NCBI RefSeq assembly: GCF_001675285.1
Contig: NZ_LSGQ01000007.1
Location: 124,001 to 188,000, forward strand
Origin: Elizabethkingia miricola
GTDB lineage: Bacteria; Bacteroidota; Bacteroidia; Flavobacteriales; Weeksellaceae
DNA length: 64,000 bases
Direction of reading: 5' to 3'
Shown: piece after piece, positions 9,613 through 18,089 of the stretch
How the letters are laid out: every line of letters begins with the position of its first letter
Position numbering within the stretch: the first letter of the stretch is position 1
The notes under the pieces: generated by a model
What the model was told of the DNA's origin: nothing
Seen by the model: only the letters and a program-made list of their open reading frames with translations
Databases searched by the model: none
Program-made: the position numbers and the translations under genes

Positions 9613-10568
9613 TGGATTATCTGATCATTCTCATTATACTTTTCATTTTGGAACTTATCTACTTTAAAATTGCGGACAAATTCAATATTATAGATAAACC
9701 TAATGAGAGAAGTTCACATACTCAGGTCACCTTAAGAGGAGGTGGGATTATTTTTTATTTTGGAGCATTGTTGTTTTTTATAGTTTCTGGTTTTCAATAC
9801 CCATATTTTATACTGGGACTTACTCTAATGGCCTTAATAAGTTTTTTGGATGATATATTTACATTGTCTAATAAGATTCGGTTACTAATACACTTAGTAA
9901 GTGTAATACTAATGTTCATGCAGATAGGACTTTTTTCTTATGCATGGTTTATTCCTTTAATAGCATTGGTATTAACTATCGGAATTATTAATGCTTATAA
10001 CTTTATGGATGGGATTAATGGGATTACAGCGTGTTATAGCTTAGTTGTTCTGATTCTATTAGCTATAGTCAATCAAAGAATAAATTTTATAGATAAAAAT
10101 TTAATATACTATAGTATTATTGCTACACTTGTCTTTGGATTTTTTAATTTCAGACAGCGGGCCAAATGTTTTGCAGGAGATGTTGGCAGTGTAAGTATTG
10201 CATTTATTATTGTGTTTCTTTTAGGTCAGCTTATTATGAAAACAGGAAATATTATATACCTGTTGTTTTTAACAGTATATGGATTAGATGCAATATGGAC
10301 AATCATCAGAAGATTAATTAAGCGGGAAAACATTTTTAAAGCTCACCGCAGTCATTTATACCAATACTTAGCCAATGAAAATAAGACTGATAAATTGATT
10401 GTGTCTGCAATTTATGGATTGATACAGTTGTTTATTGGTGGCATTGTAATATGGGCAACAACATTATCTTTAAACAATCAGTTTTTATTATCAGGAGGAA
10501 TTATAATTTCAGGTAGTATAATATATCTTGGAATAAAACAAAAACTAATAAAGACTTATAATCTTTAA
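9612..10568 (+). CDS. Initiating phosphoglycosyltransferase, WecA/WbpL family (MraY-like)
   Basis: 318 aa integral membrane protein with about 10-11 helices. Family motifs are clear: RSSHTQVTLRGGG near residue 35, FLDDIF (Mg-binding Asp pair) near 77-82, NAYNFMDGINGIT near 124-136, FAGDVGSVS near 188-196 and HRSHLYQYL near 246-254. The enzyme transfers a sugar-1-phosphate to undecaprenyl phosphate to begin the repeat unit. The ATG overlaps the preceding stop by one base (TAATG). With the upstream reductase it suggests a QuiNAc- or FucNAc-phosphate first sugar, which is inference. Confidence 0.92.
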   Translation: MDYLIILIILFILELIYFKIADKFNIIDKPNERSSHTQVTLRGGGIIFYFGALLFFIVSGFQYPYFILGLTLMALISFLDDIFTLSNKIRLLIHLVSVILMFMQIGLFSYAWFIPLIALVLTIGIINAYNFMDGINGITACYSLVVLILLAIVNQRINFIDKNLIYYSIIATLVFGFFNFRQRAKCFAGDVGSVSIAFIIVFLLGQLIMKTGNIIYLLFLTVYGLDAIWTIIRRLIKRENIFKAHRSHLYQYLANENKTDKLIVSAIYGLIQLFIGGIVIWATTLSLNNQFLLSGGIIISGSIIYLGIKQKLIKTYNL

Positions 10569-10571
10569 GAA

Positions 10572-11042
10572 ATGCAGGAATTTGTTTTATATGGTAATGG
10601 AGGCCATTCCAGAGTTATTCAGGATCTCATTGTAAAACTAGGTGGGAAAGTATTGGAAATATTTGATGAAAAAAATGTTTATAATCCACATATTTTTCCA
10701 CAGGCAAAAATGATTATTTGCATAGGTAATAATGAGATTAGAAAGAAGATCTCCTTAGGGATAATGCATGAGTTTGCTACATTAGTTCATCCTAACGCTA
10801 TATTGGCAGATAATATAGAAATTGGAGAAGGAACTGTAATTCTTGCAAATGCTGTTTTACAGGCTGGAACAAAAATTGGAAAGCATGCTATAATTAATGC
10901 AAATACTACAATAGACCATGATGTTGTAATTGAAAATTTTGTGTCAATATATCCTAATTCTTATATTGGAGGGGAGGCTTATATTACAGAAAATAAGACT
11001 GTTGAACCTAACCAAGTAATTAGAAGAAATACAGTCTTTTAG
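10572..11042 (+). CDS. PglD/NeuD-like sugar acetyltransferase, C-terminally short
   Basis: 156 aa. The N-terminus LYGNGGHSRVIQDLI is the sugar-nucleotide Rossmann half of PglD/NeuD-type acetyltransferases. The rest is hexapeptide repeat with TTIDHDVVIE, where His116 corresponds to the catalytic histidine of PglD. Relatives are usually about 190-215 aa with more coils and a GxPA cap; this protein lacks the cap and ends soon after YIGGEAYITE, so it is a short form or truncated. It is the last gene of the polysaccharide operon before a hairpin. It probably N- or O-acetylates a nucleotide sugar; no partner aminotransferase is visible. Confidence 0.75.
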   Translation: MQEFVLYGNGGHSRVIQDLIVKLGGKVLEIFDEKNVYNPHIFPQAKMIICIGNNEIRKKISLGIMHEFATLVHPNAILADNIEIGEGTVILANAVLQAGTKIGKHAIINANTTIDHDVVIENFVSIYPNSYIGGEAYITENKTVEPNQVIRRNTVF

Positions 11043-11065
11043 TAGATTTCAAAATTTTAATAATA

Positions 11066-11104
11066 AAAGCTTTTCCTAATTTATTATAATTTTGGAAAAG
11101 CTTT
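11066..11104 (+). terminator. Stem-loop after the main polysaccharide operon
   Basis: Arms AAAGCTTTTCC (11066-11076) and GGAAAAGCTTT (11094-11104) form a perfect 11-bp stem with a 17-nt loop, starting 24 bases after the last operon stop. There is only a short, weak T-run after it, so termination may be partial. Confidence 0.5.
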
Positions 11105-11155
11105 ATAAATTGTGATTCGATGTTGTTCCAAAAGTATATCATTTTTCTTAATTAC

Positions 11156-11175
11156 AATTACGGGAAACCGTAATT
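11156..11175 (+). promoter_or_regulatory. GAAA-capped hairpin upstream of the rfb promoter
   Basis: AATTACGG-GAAA-CCGTAATT is a perfect 8-bp stem closed by a GNRA-type GAAA tetraloop, between the operon terminator and the rfb-block promoter. An overlapping longer repeat, CTTAATTAC (11147-11155) and GTAATTAAG (11170-11178), could form an alternative stem. It is either an operator or a structured read-through RNA element; function unknown. Confidence 0.35.
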
Positions 11176-11222
11176 AAGGAGAATAAATAGAATAATCGGG
11201 AGTAAAAGGAGAAAAAAATCGA

Positions 11223-11253
11223 TTTGCTTTTCTTAATTTAATATGTACTTTTG
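11223..11253 (+). promoter_or_regulatory. Bacteroidota-type promoter for the cytidylyltransferase-rfbCBA block
   Basis: TTTG at 11223-11226, a 19-bp spacer, then TACTTTTG at 11246-11253 match the Flavobacterium/Bacteroides -33 TTTG and -7 TANNTTTG consensus. The start codon at 11285 lies 31 bases downstream, a reasonable leader length. Confidence 0.65.
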
Positions 11254-11284
11254 CTCATTACATTTTACAAAATAATAGATAAAA

Positions 11285-11728
11285 ATGAAAACACAAAAAA
11301 TAGGAATTACTTTTTCCGCTTTTGATTTATTACATGCTGGACATATAAAAATGTTGGAGGAAGCTAAAACTGTATGTGATTATCTTATAGTAGGGTTGCA
11401 ATTAGATCCAACTCTTGACAGGCCAAATAAAAATAAACCTACACAAAGCATTGTGGAACGTTATATTCAGCTAAAAGCATGTCGTTCAGTAGATGAAATT
11501 ATCCCATATAATACAGAGGAAGACTTATTAGACATCTTAAAGTCCTTTGTCATAGATGTACGTATTATAGGAGACGACTACAGGGATACAAACTTTACCG
11601 GAAAAGATTACTGTGAGCAAAAAGGGATAGAAATATATTATAATAAAAGAGATCATCGTTTTTCAAGCACTGCTTTGAAAAAAGCAGTTTACGAACAAGA
11701 ACTTAAAAAGCAGGAGGCTAATAAATAA
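11285..11728 (+). CDS. Cytidylyltransferase-like nucleotidyltransferase (TagD family)
   Basis: 147 aa. HAGH at residues 17-20 is the HxGH nucleotide-binding motif and FSSTALKK at about 129-136 is the ISSTxLKK-type C-terminal motif of glycerol-3-phosphate/ethanolamine-phosphate cytidylyltransferases. RYIQLKACRSVDEIIPY in the middle fits the same family. It makes a CDP- (or ADP-) activated alcohol phosphate, possibly a donor for a phospho-substituent on the surface glycan. It is the first gene after a good promoter and lies 2 bases before rfbC, so both are probably co-transcribed. Substrate not determined. Confidence 0.75.
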   Translation: MKTQKIGITFSAFDLLHAGHIKMLEEAKTVCDYLIVGLQLDPTLDRPNKNKPTQSIVERYIQLKACRSVDEIIPYNTEEDLLDILKSFVIDVRIIGDDYRDTNFTGKDYCEQKGIEIYYNKRDHRFSSTALKKAVYEQELKKQEANK

Positions 11729-11730
11729 TT

Positions 11731-12276
11731 ATGAAATTAGTAAAAACTCCTTTGAAGGATTGTTATATTATTGAACCTACTGTTTTCGAAGATGAAAGAG
11801 GATATTTTTTTGAAAAATATAACGAAAACAAATTTGAAGAATTAACTGGTTTAAACGGTCATTTTGTTCAGGATAATATTTCAAAATCCTCATATGGAGT
11901 ATTAAGAGGTTTACATTTACAAAAAGGTGAACATGCTCAGGCAAAATTAGTATCGTGTCTTGAAGGAAGAGTTTGGGATGTTGCGGTAGATCTGCGGGAG
12001 AACTCGGAAACATTCGGGAAATGGTATGGAATGGAGCTTTCTGCAGAAAATAAATTACAGTTTTATGTACCCAGAGGTTTTGCCCATGGTTTTGTGGTAC
12101 TAAGTGAAACTGCAGTTTTTTCCTATAAATGTGATAATTTTTATAACAAAGAATCTGAAGGAAGTGTTAAATTCAATGATTCTGATCTTAATATTGACTG
12201 GAAAATTGCAGAGGTAGACATGATATTGTCAGAAAAAGATCAGAATGCTCCAACTTTCAAAGACAAAAATTACTAA
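11731..12276 (+). CDS. rfbC: dTDP-4-dehydrorhamnose 3,5-epimerase
   Basis: 181 aa, the normal RmlC length. The cupin core shows FEDERGYFFE (19-28), VLRGLHLQKGEHAQ (57-70) with the catalytic base His62, WDVAVDLR, and YVPRGFAHGFVVLS. It converts dTDP-4-keto-6-deoxyglucose to dTDP-4-keto-L-rhamnose. It is followed 7 bases later by rfbB, with rfbA next. The reductase RfbD that normally completes dTDP-L-rhamnose is not in the window. Confidence 0.95.
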   Translation: MKLVKTPLKDCYIIEPTVFEDERGYFFEKYNENKFEELTGLNGHFVQDNISKSSYGVLRGLHLQKGEHAQAKLVSCLEGRVWDVAVDLRENSETFGKWYGMELSAENKLQFYVPRGFAHGFVVLSETAVFSYKCDNFYNKESEGSVKFNDSDLNIDWKIAEVDMILSEKDQNAPTFKDKNY

Positions 12277-12283
12277 ATATACC

Positions 12284-13363
12284 ATGAAGCATATTATTAT
12301 CACCGGAGGAGCGGGTTTTATAGGTTCTCATGTTGTAAGAGAATTTGTAAAAAAAAATCCTGAGATTACAATTATCAATTTGGATGCATTAACATATGCA
12401 GGAAATCTTGAAAATCTGAAAGATATTGAAAACTCTCCTAATTATGTTTTCGAAAAAGCGGATATTACAAAGCCTGAAGAATTAAGAAGGGTTTTTGAAA
12501 AATATAGTCCGGATGCTGTAGTACATTTGGCAGCAGAAAGTCATGTAGACAGAAGTATTACAGATCCGAATGCATTTATCAATACAAATGTTATAGGAAC
12601 AGCAAACTTACTGAATTTGTGTCGTGAATTCTGGACATTAAATCCTGAACACACACATGGCAGGTTTCCGGATGAACCACGAATAAATCTTTTTTATCAT
12701 GTTTCTACAGACGAAGTGTATGGAAGTTTAGGTGAAACTGGTTTCTTTTTAGAAACAACGGCTTATGATCCTCAGTCACCTTATTCAGCTTCAAAAGCAG
12801 CATCAGATCATTTGGTAAGAGCTTATGGCAATACTTATGGAATGCCATTTATAGTTTCTAACTGTTCCAATAATTATGGACCAAACCACTTCCCCGAGAA
12901 GTTGATTCCACTGTGTATTTCTAATATTTTAAATGAAAAGCCATTGCCAATTTACGGAGATGGAAAATATACAAGAGATTGGTTATATGTAATAGATCAT
13001 GCCAGAGCAATTCATCAGATATTTAATGAAGCAAAAACCGGAGAAACTTATAATATAGGAGGTTTTAACGAGTGGCAGAATATTGATCTGGTGAAAGAAC
13101 TTATAAAGCAATTGGATGCTAAATTAGGTAAACCGGAAGGGCATTCTGAAAAACTTATCACATTTGTTAAAGATCGTCCAGGTCACGATAAACGTTATGC
13201 AATTGATGCAACAAAACTTAATCAGGATTTAGGATGGGAGCCTTCAGTTACATTTGAGGAAGGATTATCTAAAACAATTGATTGGTATTTGGATAATAAG
13301 GAGTGGTTAGAAAATGTAACATCCGGAGATTACCAAAAATACTATGAAAATCAATATTCATAG
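12284..13363 (+). CDS. rfbB: dTDP-glucose 4,6-dehydratase
   Basis: 359 aa from the ATG at 12284, which gives the family's usual MKHIIITGGAGFIGSH start; an in-frame ATG at 12245 lies inside rfbC and is rejected. Extended SDR with GGAGFIG (NAD), STDEVYG (catalytic Thr-Asp-Glu) and YSASKAASDH (Tyr-x3-Lys). It removes water from dTDP-glucose to give dTDP-4-keto-6-deoxyglucose, the substrate of RfbC next door. Confidence is high because both motifs and length agree. Confidence 0.96.
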   Translation: MKHIIITGGAGFIGSHVVREFVKKNPEITIINLDALTYAGNLENLKDIENSPNYVFEKADITKPEELRRVFEKYSPDAVVHLAAESHVDRSITDPNAFINTNVIGTANLLNLCREFWTLNPEHTHGRFPDEPRINLFYHVSTDEVYGSLGETGFFLETTAYDPQSPYSASKAASDHLVRAYGNTYGMPFIVSNCSNNYGPNHFPEKLIPLCISNILNEKPLPIYGDGKYTRDWLYVIDHARAIHQIFNEAKTGETYNIGGFNEWQNIDLVKELIKQLDAKLGKPEGHSEKLITFVKDRPGHDKRYAIDATKLNQDLGWEPSVTFEEGLSKTIDWYLDNKEWLENVTSGDYQKYYENQYS

Positions 13364-13403
13364 GTATAGAAAAAGAAAGCAAATCCACAAAATCTGAGAT
13401 TAG

Positions 13404-14270
13404 ATGAAAGGAATTATTCTAGCCGGAGGATCCGGAACACGATTATATCCATTGACGATTGCCGTAAGTAAACAGCTAATGCCTGTTTATGATAAACCAA
13501 TGATTTATTATCCTTTATCAACACTGCTTTTAGCGGGTATTAAAGATATACTAATCATTACAACTCCACACGATCAGGCAGGATTTGTAAAGCTCTTAGG
13601 AGACGGATCACAAATCGGGTGTAATATCGAATATGTGGTACAGCCTAGCCCGGATGGATTAGCCCAGGCATTTGTTTTGGGTGAGCAGTTTATTGGAAAC
13701 GATGCTGCCGCTTTAGTGTTGGGAGATAACATTTTCTATGGAAATGGAATGGGAAGAATGCTAAAACATAAAACCAATCCGGATGGAGGTGTTGTATTTG
13801 CATACCATGTGGCAGATCCAGAGCGTTATGGTGTTGTTGAGTTTGATGATAATTTCAAAGCTTTGTCTATTGAGGAAAAGCCCTTGAAACCTAAATCTAA
13901 CTATGCAGTACCCGGCTTATATTTTTATGACAATAATGTTGTAGAGATAGCTAAAAATATAAAGCCTTCTCCACGTGGAGAGCTGGAAATTACAGATGTT
14001 AATAATATCTATTTACAACAAGGTAAATTAGAAGTCGGTGTGCTAGACAGGGGAACGGCATGGCTGGATACCGGTACATTCGATTCTTTGCATGAAGCGT
14101 CAGAATTTGTAAGTGTTATTGAAAAGCGTCAGGGCTTTAAAATAGGATGCATTGAAGAAATTGCTTTTCACAATGGATTTATTAATGAAGAAAAACTTCT
14201 GGAGACTGCTCAGAAATATGGAAAGAGTGGTTATGGAGCCTATCTGAAAAATTTAGTAAAAGATAAATAG
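13404..14270 (+). CDS. rfbA: Glucose-1-phosphate thymidylyltransferase
   Basis: 288 aa, the RmlA length. [11 protein letters not shown] at residues 8-18 is the nucleotidyltransferase signature, followed by [20 protein letters not shown] and, further on, VLGDNIFYG with the metal-binding Asp and [20 protein letters not shown]. It makes dTDP-glucose from glucose-1-phosphate and dTTP. It closes the rfb block and is followed by an intrinsic terminator at 14282. In Bacteroidota the order C-B-A can vary; rfbD is absent here. Confidence 0.96.
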   Translation: MKGIILAGGSGTRLYPLTIAVSKQLMPVYDKPMIYYPLSTLLLAGIKDILIITTPHDQAGFVKLLGDGSQIGCNIEYVVQPSPDGLAQAFVLGEQFIGNDAAALVLGDNIFYGNGMGRMLKHKTNPDGGVVFAYHVADPERYGVVEFDDNFKALSIEEKPLKPKSNYAVPGLYFYDNNVVEIAKNIKPSPRGELEITDVNNIYLQQGKLEVGVLDRGTAWLDTGTFDSLHEASEFVSVIEKRQGFKIGCIEEIAFHNGFINEEKLLETAQKYGKSGYGAYLKNLVKDK

Positions 14271-14281
14271 AAAATAAAAAG

Positions 14282-14304
14282 CAGACTTTTAGTCTGTTTT
14301 TTTT
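14282..14304 (+). terminator. Rho-independent terminator after rfbA
   Basis: CAGAC (14282-14286) TTTTA GTCTG (14292-14296) followed by eight T residues and preceded by an A-rich stretch. It ends the rfb block. Confidence 0.75.
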
Positions 14305-14389
14305 ATCCACATTTTTATAAAGATTATCCTGAGTGGAGATAAAATCAGGATTACTCGAATTCACAAACAGACAACATCACAATTTTCTC

Positions 14390-14397
14390 TATCTTTG
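14390..14397 (+). promoter_or_regulatory. -7 box of the lptB promoter
   Basis: TATCTTTG fits TANNTTTG and lies 18 bases before the lptB ATG. No convincing TTTG is seen at the -33 distance, so the call rests on one element. Confidence 0.45.
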
Positions 14398-14415
14398 TTC
14401 AATTAATTATAGCAA

Positions 14416-15144
14416 ATGATTCTACGCGGAGAAAATCTGATTAAAGAATATGGTCCCAAAAAAGTAGTAAAGGGAGTGTCTGTGGAAGTTCGACAAGGAG
14501 AGATTGTTGGATTGTTAGGTCCAAATGGTGCAGGTAAAACAACATCTTTTTACATGATTGTAGGTTTGGTAAAGCCCACTTCCGGAAAAATATGGCTGGA
14601 CGACCATGAAATTACTTCAGATGCTATGTACCGTAGAGCTCAGAAAGGAATTGGCTATCTGGCTCAGGAAGCTTCAATCTTCAGAAAGTTATCTGTCGAA
14701 GATAATATTATGGGGGTATTGCAGCTGACTAAACTATCCAAGCAGGAGCAGAAAAAGAAATGCAATGAACTAATTGAAGAGTTTTCTTTGGAGCATGTTC
14801 GTAAAAACCGAGGTGATTTATTATCAGGTGGGGAACGACGTAGAACCGAAATTGCACGATGTTTGGCCACAAATCCAAGCTTTATTCTATTAGATGAGCC
14901 TTTTGCAGGGGTAGACCCCATTGCAGTAGAAGATATTCAGAAGATTGTACGTTCTTTGGTGGATAAAAATATTGGTATTCTGATCACTGACCACAATGTA
15001 CAGCAAACTCTTGCTATTACCCATAAAACCTATATTATGTTTGAGGGAAAAATCCTGAAAGAAGGTATTCCGGAGGATCTTGCAAATGACCCTGAAGTAC
15101 GTCAGGCATATCTTGGAGAAAACTTTAGATTCGAAAAGTTTTAA
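14416..15144 (+). CDS. lptB: LPS export ABC transporter ATP-binding protein LptB
   Basis: 242 aa. Walker A GPNGAGKT at about 35-42, signature LSGGERRR at about 136-143, Walker B ILLDEPFAGVDP at about 156-167 and the switch His in ITDHNV. The 'LSGGERRRTEIARCLA' and 'YLGE-x-F' end are typical of LptB rather than amino-acid importers. It powers LptFG extraction of lipopolysaccharide from the inner membrane. The neighbouring polysaccharide genes and an MsbA-like exporter fit envelope assembly. lptF/lptG are not in the window. Confidence 0.9.
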   Translation: MILRGENLIKEYGPKKVVKGVSVEVRQGEIVGLLGPNGAGKTTSFYMIVGLVKPTSGKIWLDDHEITSDAMYRRAQKGIGYLAQEASIFRKLSVEDNIMGVLQLTKLSKQEQKKKCNELIEEFSLEHVRKNRGDLLSGGERRRTEIARCLATNPSFILLDEPFAGVDPIAVEDIQKIVRSLVDKNIGILITDHNVQQTLAITHKTYIMFEGKILKEGIPEDLANDPEVRQAYLGENFRFEKF

Positions 15145-15174
15145 TCCGTATCTTCGAGTGGCTTAGAAGATTTT

Positions 15175-16980
15175 ATGGCAAAGAAATTCACAAGGACACT
15201 CAATCTTATCCACATTTACCAACAATTGCGCCCATTTATCAAGCCATATAGGTTGATGATATATGGGACGTTAATTCTTACCTTTTTGGGTGCTTTAGCA
15301 GCTCAGGTGAATCCCGTTGTTCTTAAGTATACAGTAGATGAGGTTTCCAAACTAACGCACCTTGCCCATCCAATGCAGGAAGGAATTCATGTTTTGGTTG
15401 TTATTAGTGTGATCCTTTTAGGAAAGGAACTTGCCAATATCTTTATTCAGTTTGGACAAAAGTTTTATGGGGAGAAGATCCGAATAAATGTTAGTAGTGA
15501 TCTGGCTCAGGCAGCTATTGATAAGATTTTAACCTATAGAATAGCTTACTATAACGACGAAAATCATGAAAGTGGAAAATTGCAAATTCGCATTGATCGC
15601 GGAATTGAGAGTTTAACGCGTTTAGTTCAGAATTTCTTTATCGATATTCTGCCTCTATTTTCCAATGCTATTATAGCGTTAATCATCATGTACATGCAAA
15701 ATGTGTATGTAGGTCTAGTATCGACTGTTATTATACCCATTTATTTCTATGTAAGTGTTTTGCAGGCCAAGAAATTACAAGGTGTCCGAAGGCAGCTGCG
15801 TACTCAGCGCGAGCAAAAAACGAATGGGCTGCTCAATCTGATTAATTCCATTATGGTTATTAAAAGTTTTGTTCGTGAAAAATTTGAAGGGAAAAAGCAG
15901 TTTGATCTCCAGATGCAGCTTATGGACAGCCAGATGTACACACGCCGTACCAATTTCTTTTATGATGGACTCAAAACCTTTTTAGAGCAGATAGGGGTTG
16001 TACTTATTATTCTTTTGACAGTTTACCTTGTTCTGGATCAGAAAATGACAATAGGTGCCATTATGCTGCATATTATGCTTTTTAATAATGTATCAGCACC
16101 TATCCGCCAGCTTCATCGTATTTATGATGAAATGAATGATGCTCTTATTTATGCTGAAGGTTACTTTGAAATATTAAATGCTGATGATGAAACGGAACCT
16201 AATGGTAGTATAGAAGATATAAAGATAAAAGGAACTTTCGTTTTACAGAATGTAGACTTTTCCTATCCAAACGGAACCCGTGCTTTATACGATATTAATA
16301 TGAAGATTGAAGCTGGTAAAACAACTGCTTTAGTCGGACTAAGCGGAGCTGGAAAGAGCACTGTAATCAATCTTCTGTGTAAATTTTATTTACCTAACAA
16401 AGGAGAAATACTTTTAGACGGAAAGAATTTAAATGACTATGAAAATGAGTTCCTAAGAAGTCATATAGGATTAGTTTTACAGAAGAATCATATTTTTAAG
16501 GGAACAATAGAAGATAATATCCGGTATGGTGATATGAATGCATCTTTTGAACAAATAGAAGAGGCTGCAAAAAAAGCTTATCTCCATGATCAGATTCTGG
16601 ATCTGCCGGAAAGCTATCAGCACGATGCTACACAACTAAGCGGAGGACAGCAACAAAGAATTGCGATAGCAAGATTATTTCTGAAAGATCCACCCATTAT
16701 TTTTCTGGATGAGCCTACTGCAAGTCTTGATGCAATTGCAACTGAACAGATTAAAAATAGTCTTGATGCTATAAAAGAAAACAGAACAGTAATTATTATT
16801 TCCCATTCATTATCACAGATCCTGGATTCAGATAAAATTTATGTAATGAAAAAAGGCCGCGTTGTTGAAAGTGGAACTCATGAACAACTCTATGAACAAG
16901 AAGGTGTTTACAAAGAAATTTTTGATGCTTCTGCAAGAAGCCTTAATCTAGACCGATTAGTAAAGACTTATAAAGAGTAA
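15175..16980 (+). CDS. MsbA-like ABC exporter (fused membrane and ATPase domains)
   Basis: 601 aa. Six-helix ABC transporter transmembrane domain (about 20-330) followed by an ATPase domain: Walker A GLSGAGKST at about 388-396, signature LSGGQQQRIAIAR near 488, Walker B IIFLDEPTA near 507 and the His-switch ISHSLSQI. This half-transporter layout is that of MsbA (lipid A flippase) and homodimeric multidrug exporters. Position 30 bases after lptB favours a lipid or LPS role, but the family is broad and a drug or peptide exporter cannot be excluded. ATG at 15175 chosen as first in-frame start. Confidence 0.8.
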   Translation: MAKKFTRTLNLIHIYQQLRPFIKPYRLMIYGTLILTFLGALAAQVNPVVLKYTVDEVSKLTHLAHPMQEGIHVLVVISVILLGKELANIFIQFGQKFYGEKIRINVSSDLAQAAIDKILTYRIAYYNDENHESGKLQIRIDRGIESLTRLVQNFFIDILPLFSNAIIALIIMYMQNVYVGLVSTVIIPIYFYVSVLQAKKLQGVRRQLRTQREQKTNGLLNLINSIMVIKSFVREKFEGKKQFDLQMQLMDSQMYTRRTNFFYDGLKTFLEQIGVVLIILLTVYLVLDQKMTIGAIMLHIMLFNNVSAPIRQLHRIYDEMNDALIYAEGYFEILNADDETEPNGSIEDIKIKGTFVLQNVDFSYPNGTRALYDINMKIEAGKTTALVGLSGAGKSTVINLLCKFYLPNKGEILLDGKNLNDYENEFLRSHIGLVLQKNHIFKGTIEDNIRYGDMNASFEQIEEAAKKAYLHDQILDLPESYQHDATQLSGGQQQRIAIARLFLKDPPIIFLDEPTASLDAIATEQIKNSLDAIKENRTVIIISHSLSQILDSDKIYVMKKGRVVESGTHEQLYEQEGVYKEIFDASARSLNLDRLVKTYKE

Positions 16981-17026
16981 ATTATTAAAGTGAATTTGTT
17001 ATTATTGTTATCTTAAGGTAAAGGGA

Positions 17027-17458
17027 ATGGAAACTATTTGTGCAAAATATTCGGATGTTAAAAGTGCTATTCTTGCTGTAAAACAATTGAGTGAAGACTT
17101 AGGGTATAGAAGAAAAGGTAAAACAAAACTTTCGGATGCATATTATCTGGATTATGGTATCTATGAATTGGATTGGGATTTTTTTCTGGAAGAATATGAG
17201 AAAAGATTCAATTTAACATTAGAAGGGCTTACTTATGAAGATTACTTTCCAGAGCTTAATCCATTACATGAAATATTAAAATTACCATTACGGATTATTA
17301 TGAAAATATTTTCTTTGTTCTCTGTGAGTATTAAGAGAATGTATAGAAATATTTTCAGCATTAAATGTAAGCGCCTTGAGGTTGGAGATTTAGTACTATC
17401 TGTATTGAATAAAAGATTTGCAAGTAGAGTAGATTATAAATTAATTTTAACCAGCTAA
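17027..17458 (+). CDS. DUF1493-like (acyl-carrier-like) protein
   Basis: 143 aa, soluble. TKLSDAYYLDYGIYELDWDF at about 33-52 followed by FLEEYEKRFNLTLEG and an EDYFPE segment, then KRLEVGDLVLSVLNKRF near the end, follows the pattern of DUF1493 proteins, which resemble acyl carrier proteins. The serine that carries phosphopantetheine in true carriers is not evident (the place reads GIYELDW). A hydrophobic basic stretch at about 88-110 is unusual. It lies between the ABC exporter and the cobalamin adenosyltransferase with 46 and 14 base gaps. Function unknown. Confidence 0.55.
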   Translation: METICAKYSDVKSAILAVKQLSEDLGYRRKGKTKLSDAYYLDYGIYELDWDFFLEEYEKRFNLTLEGLTYEDYFPELNPLHEILKLPLRIIMKIFSLFSVSIKRMYRNIFSIKCKRLEVGDLVLSVLNKRFASRVDYKLILTS

Positions 17459-17472
17459 AAATAAACACCAAT

Positions 17473-18048
17473 ATGACTTTTAAAATATATACGAAAACAG
17501 GAGATAAAGGAGAAACAGCTCTATATGGAGGTACTCGTGTTTCCAAAGCCAGTGCAAGAGTAGATGCTTATGGTACTATAGATGAACTGAATGCTTTTAT
17601 CGGAATAGCTAAAAGCCATATTGATGATAGCGACTGTTTGAAACAGCTTGCAGAAATCCAATATGATCTTTTTACTTTAGGTTCCGAAGCTGCAACACCG
17701 ATAGATAAAGTATATCTGGCAAATGGAAAGTCTCGCTTACCTGTGACAATAAAAGAAGAAGATATCAGTAAACTGGAAGTTTGGATGGATAAGATGGATG
17801 AAAGTCTGGAGCCGCTACAATTTTTTATTTTACCTGGTGGTGGAAAAGCTGCCACATTTCTTCATGCTGCCAGAACAATCTGCAGACGTGCAGAACGTGG
17901 AATGGTGTTTCTAAATGAAACCGAAGAAGTTCGCCCGGAACTTATTAAATATCTTAACCGCTTATCCGATTATTTATTTGTTATGGCACGTTATGCTTCC
18001 ATGTTGGATAACGAGCAGGAGGAATACTGGAATCCTAATGCAAGATAA
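17473..18048 (+). CDS. Corrinoid (cob(I)alamin) adenosyltransferase, PduO type
   Basis: 191 aa. YTKTGDKGETALYGGTRVSK at about 6-25 is the ATP-binding N-terminus of PduO-type adenosyltransferases, followed by VDAYGTIDELNAFIG. The C-terminal ARTICRRAERGM and LNRLSDYLFVMAR contain the conserved Arg/Asp set. It adenosylates cob(I)alamin for B12-dependent enzymes such as methylmalonyl-CoA mutase. No other B12 genes are nearby, as is common for salvage-only Bacteroidota. High confidence on family. Confidence 0.93.
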   Translation: MTFKIYTKTGDKGETALYGGTRVSKASARVDAYGTIDELNAFIGIAKSHIDDSDCLKQLAEIQYDLFTLGSEAATPIDKVYLANGKSRLPVTIKEEDISKLEVWMDKMDESLEPLQFFILPGGGKAATFLHAARTICRRAERGMVFLNETEEVRPELIKYLNRLSDYLFVMARYASMLDNEQEEYWNPNAR

Positions 18049-18089
18049 TTGGAACTGAAAAACTAAGCTTAGATAATTTTTATTTGTAA

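Noticed and set aside
12245-12283. Earlier in-frame ATG for rfbB
   Set aside because: It lies within rfbC and adds 13 residues not seen at the usual RfbB start.
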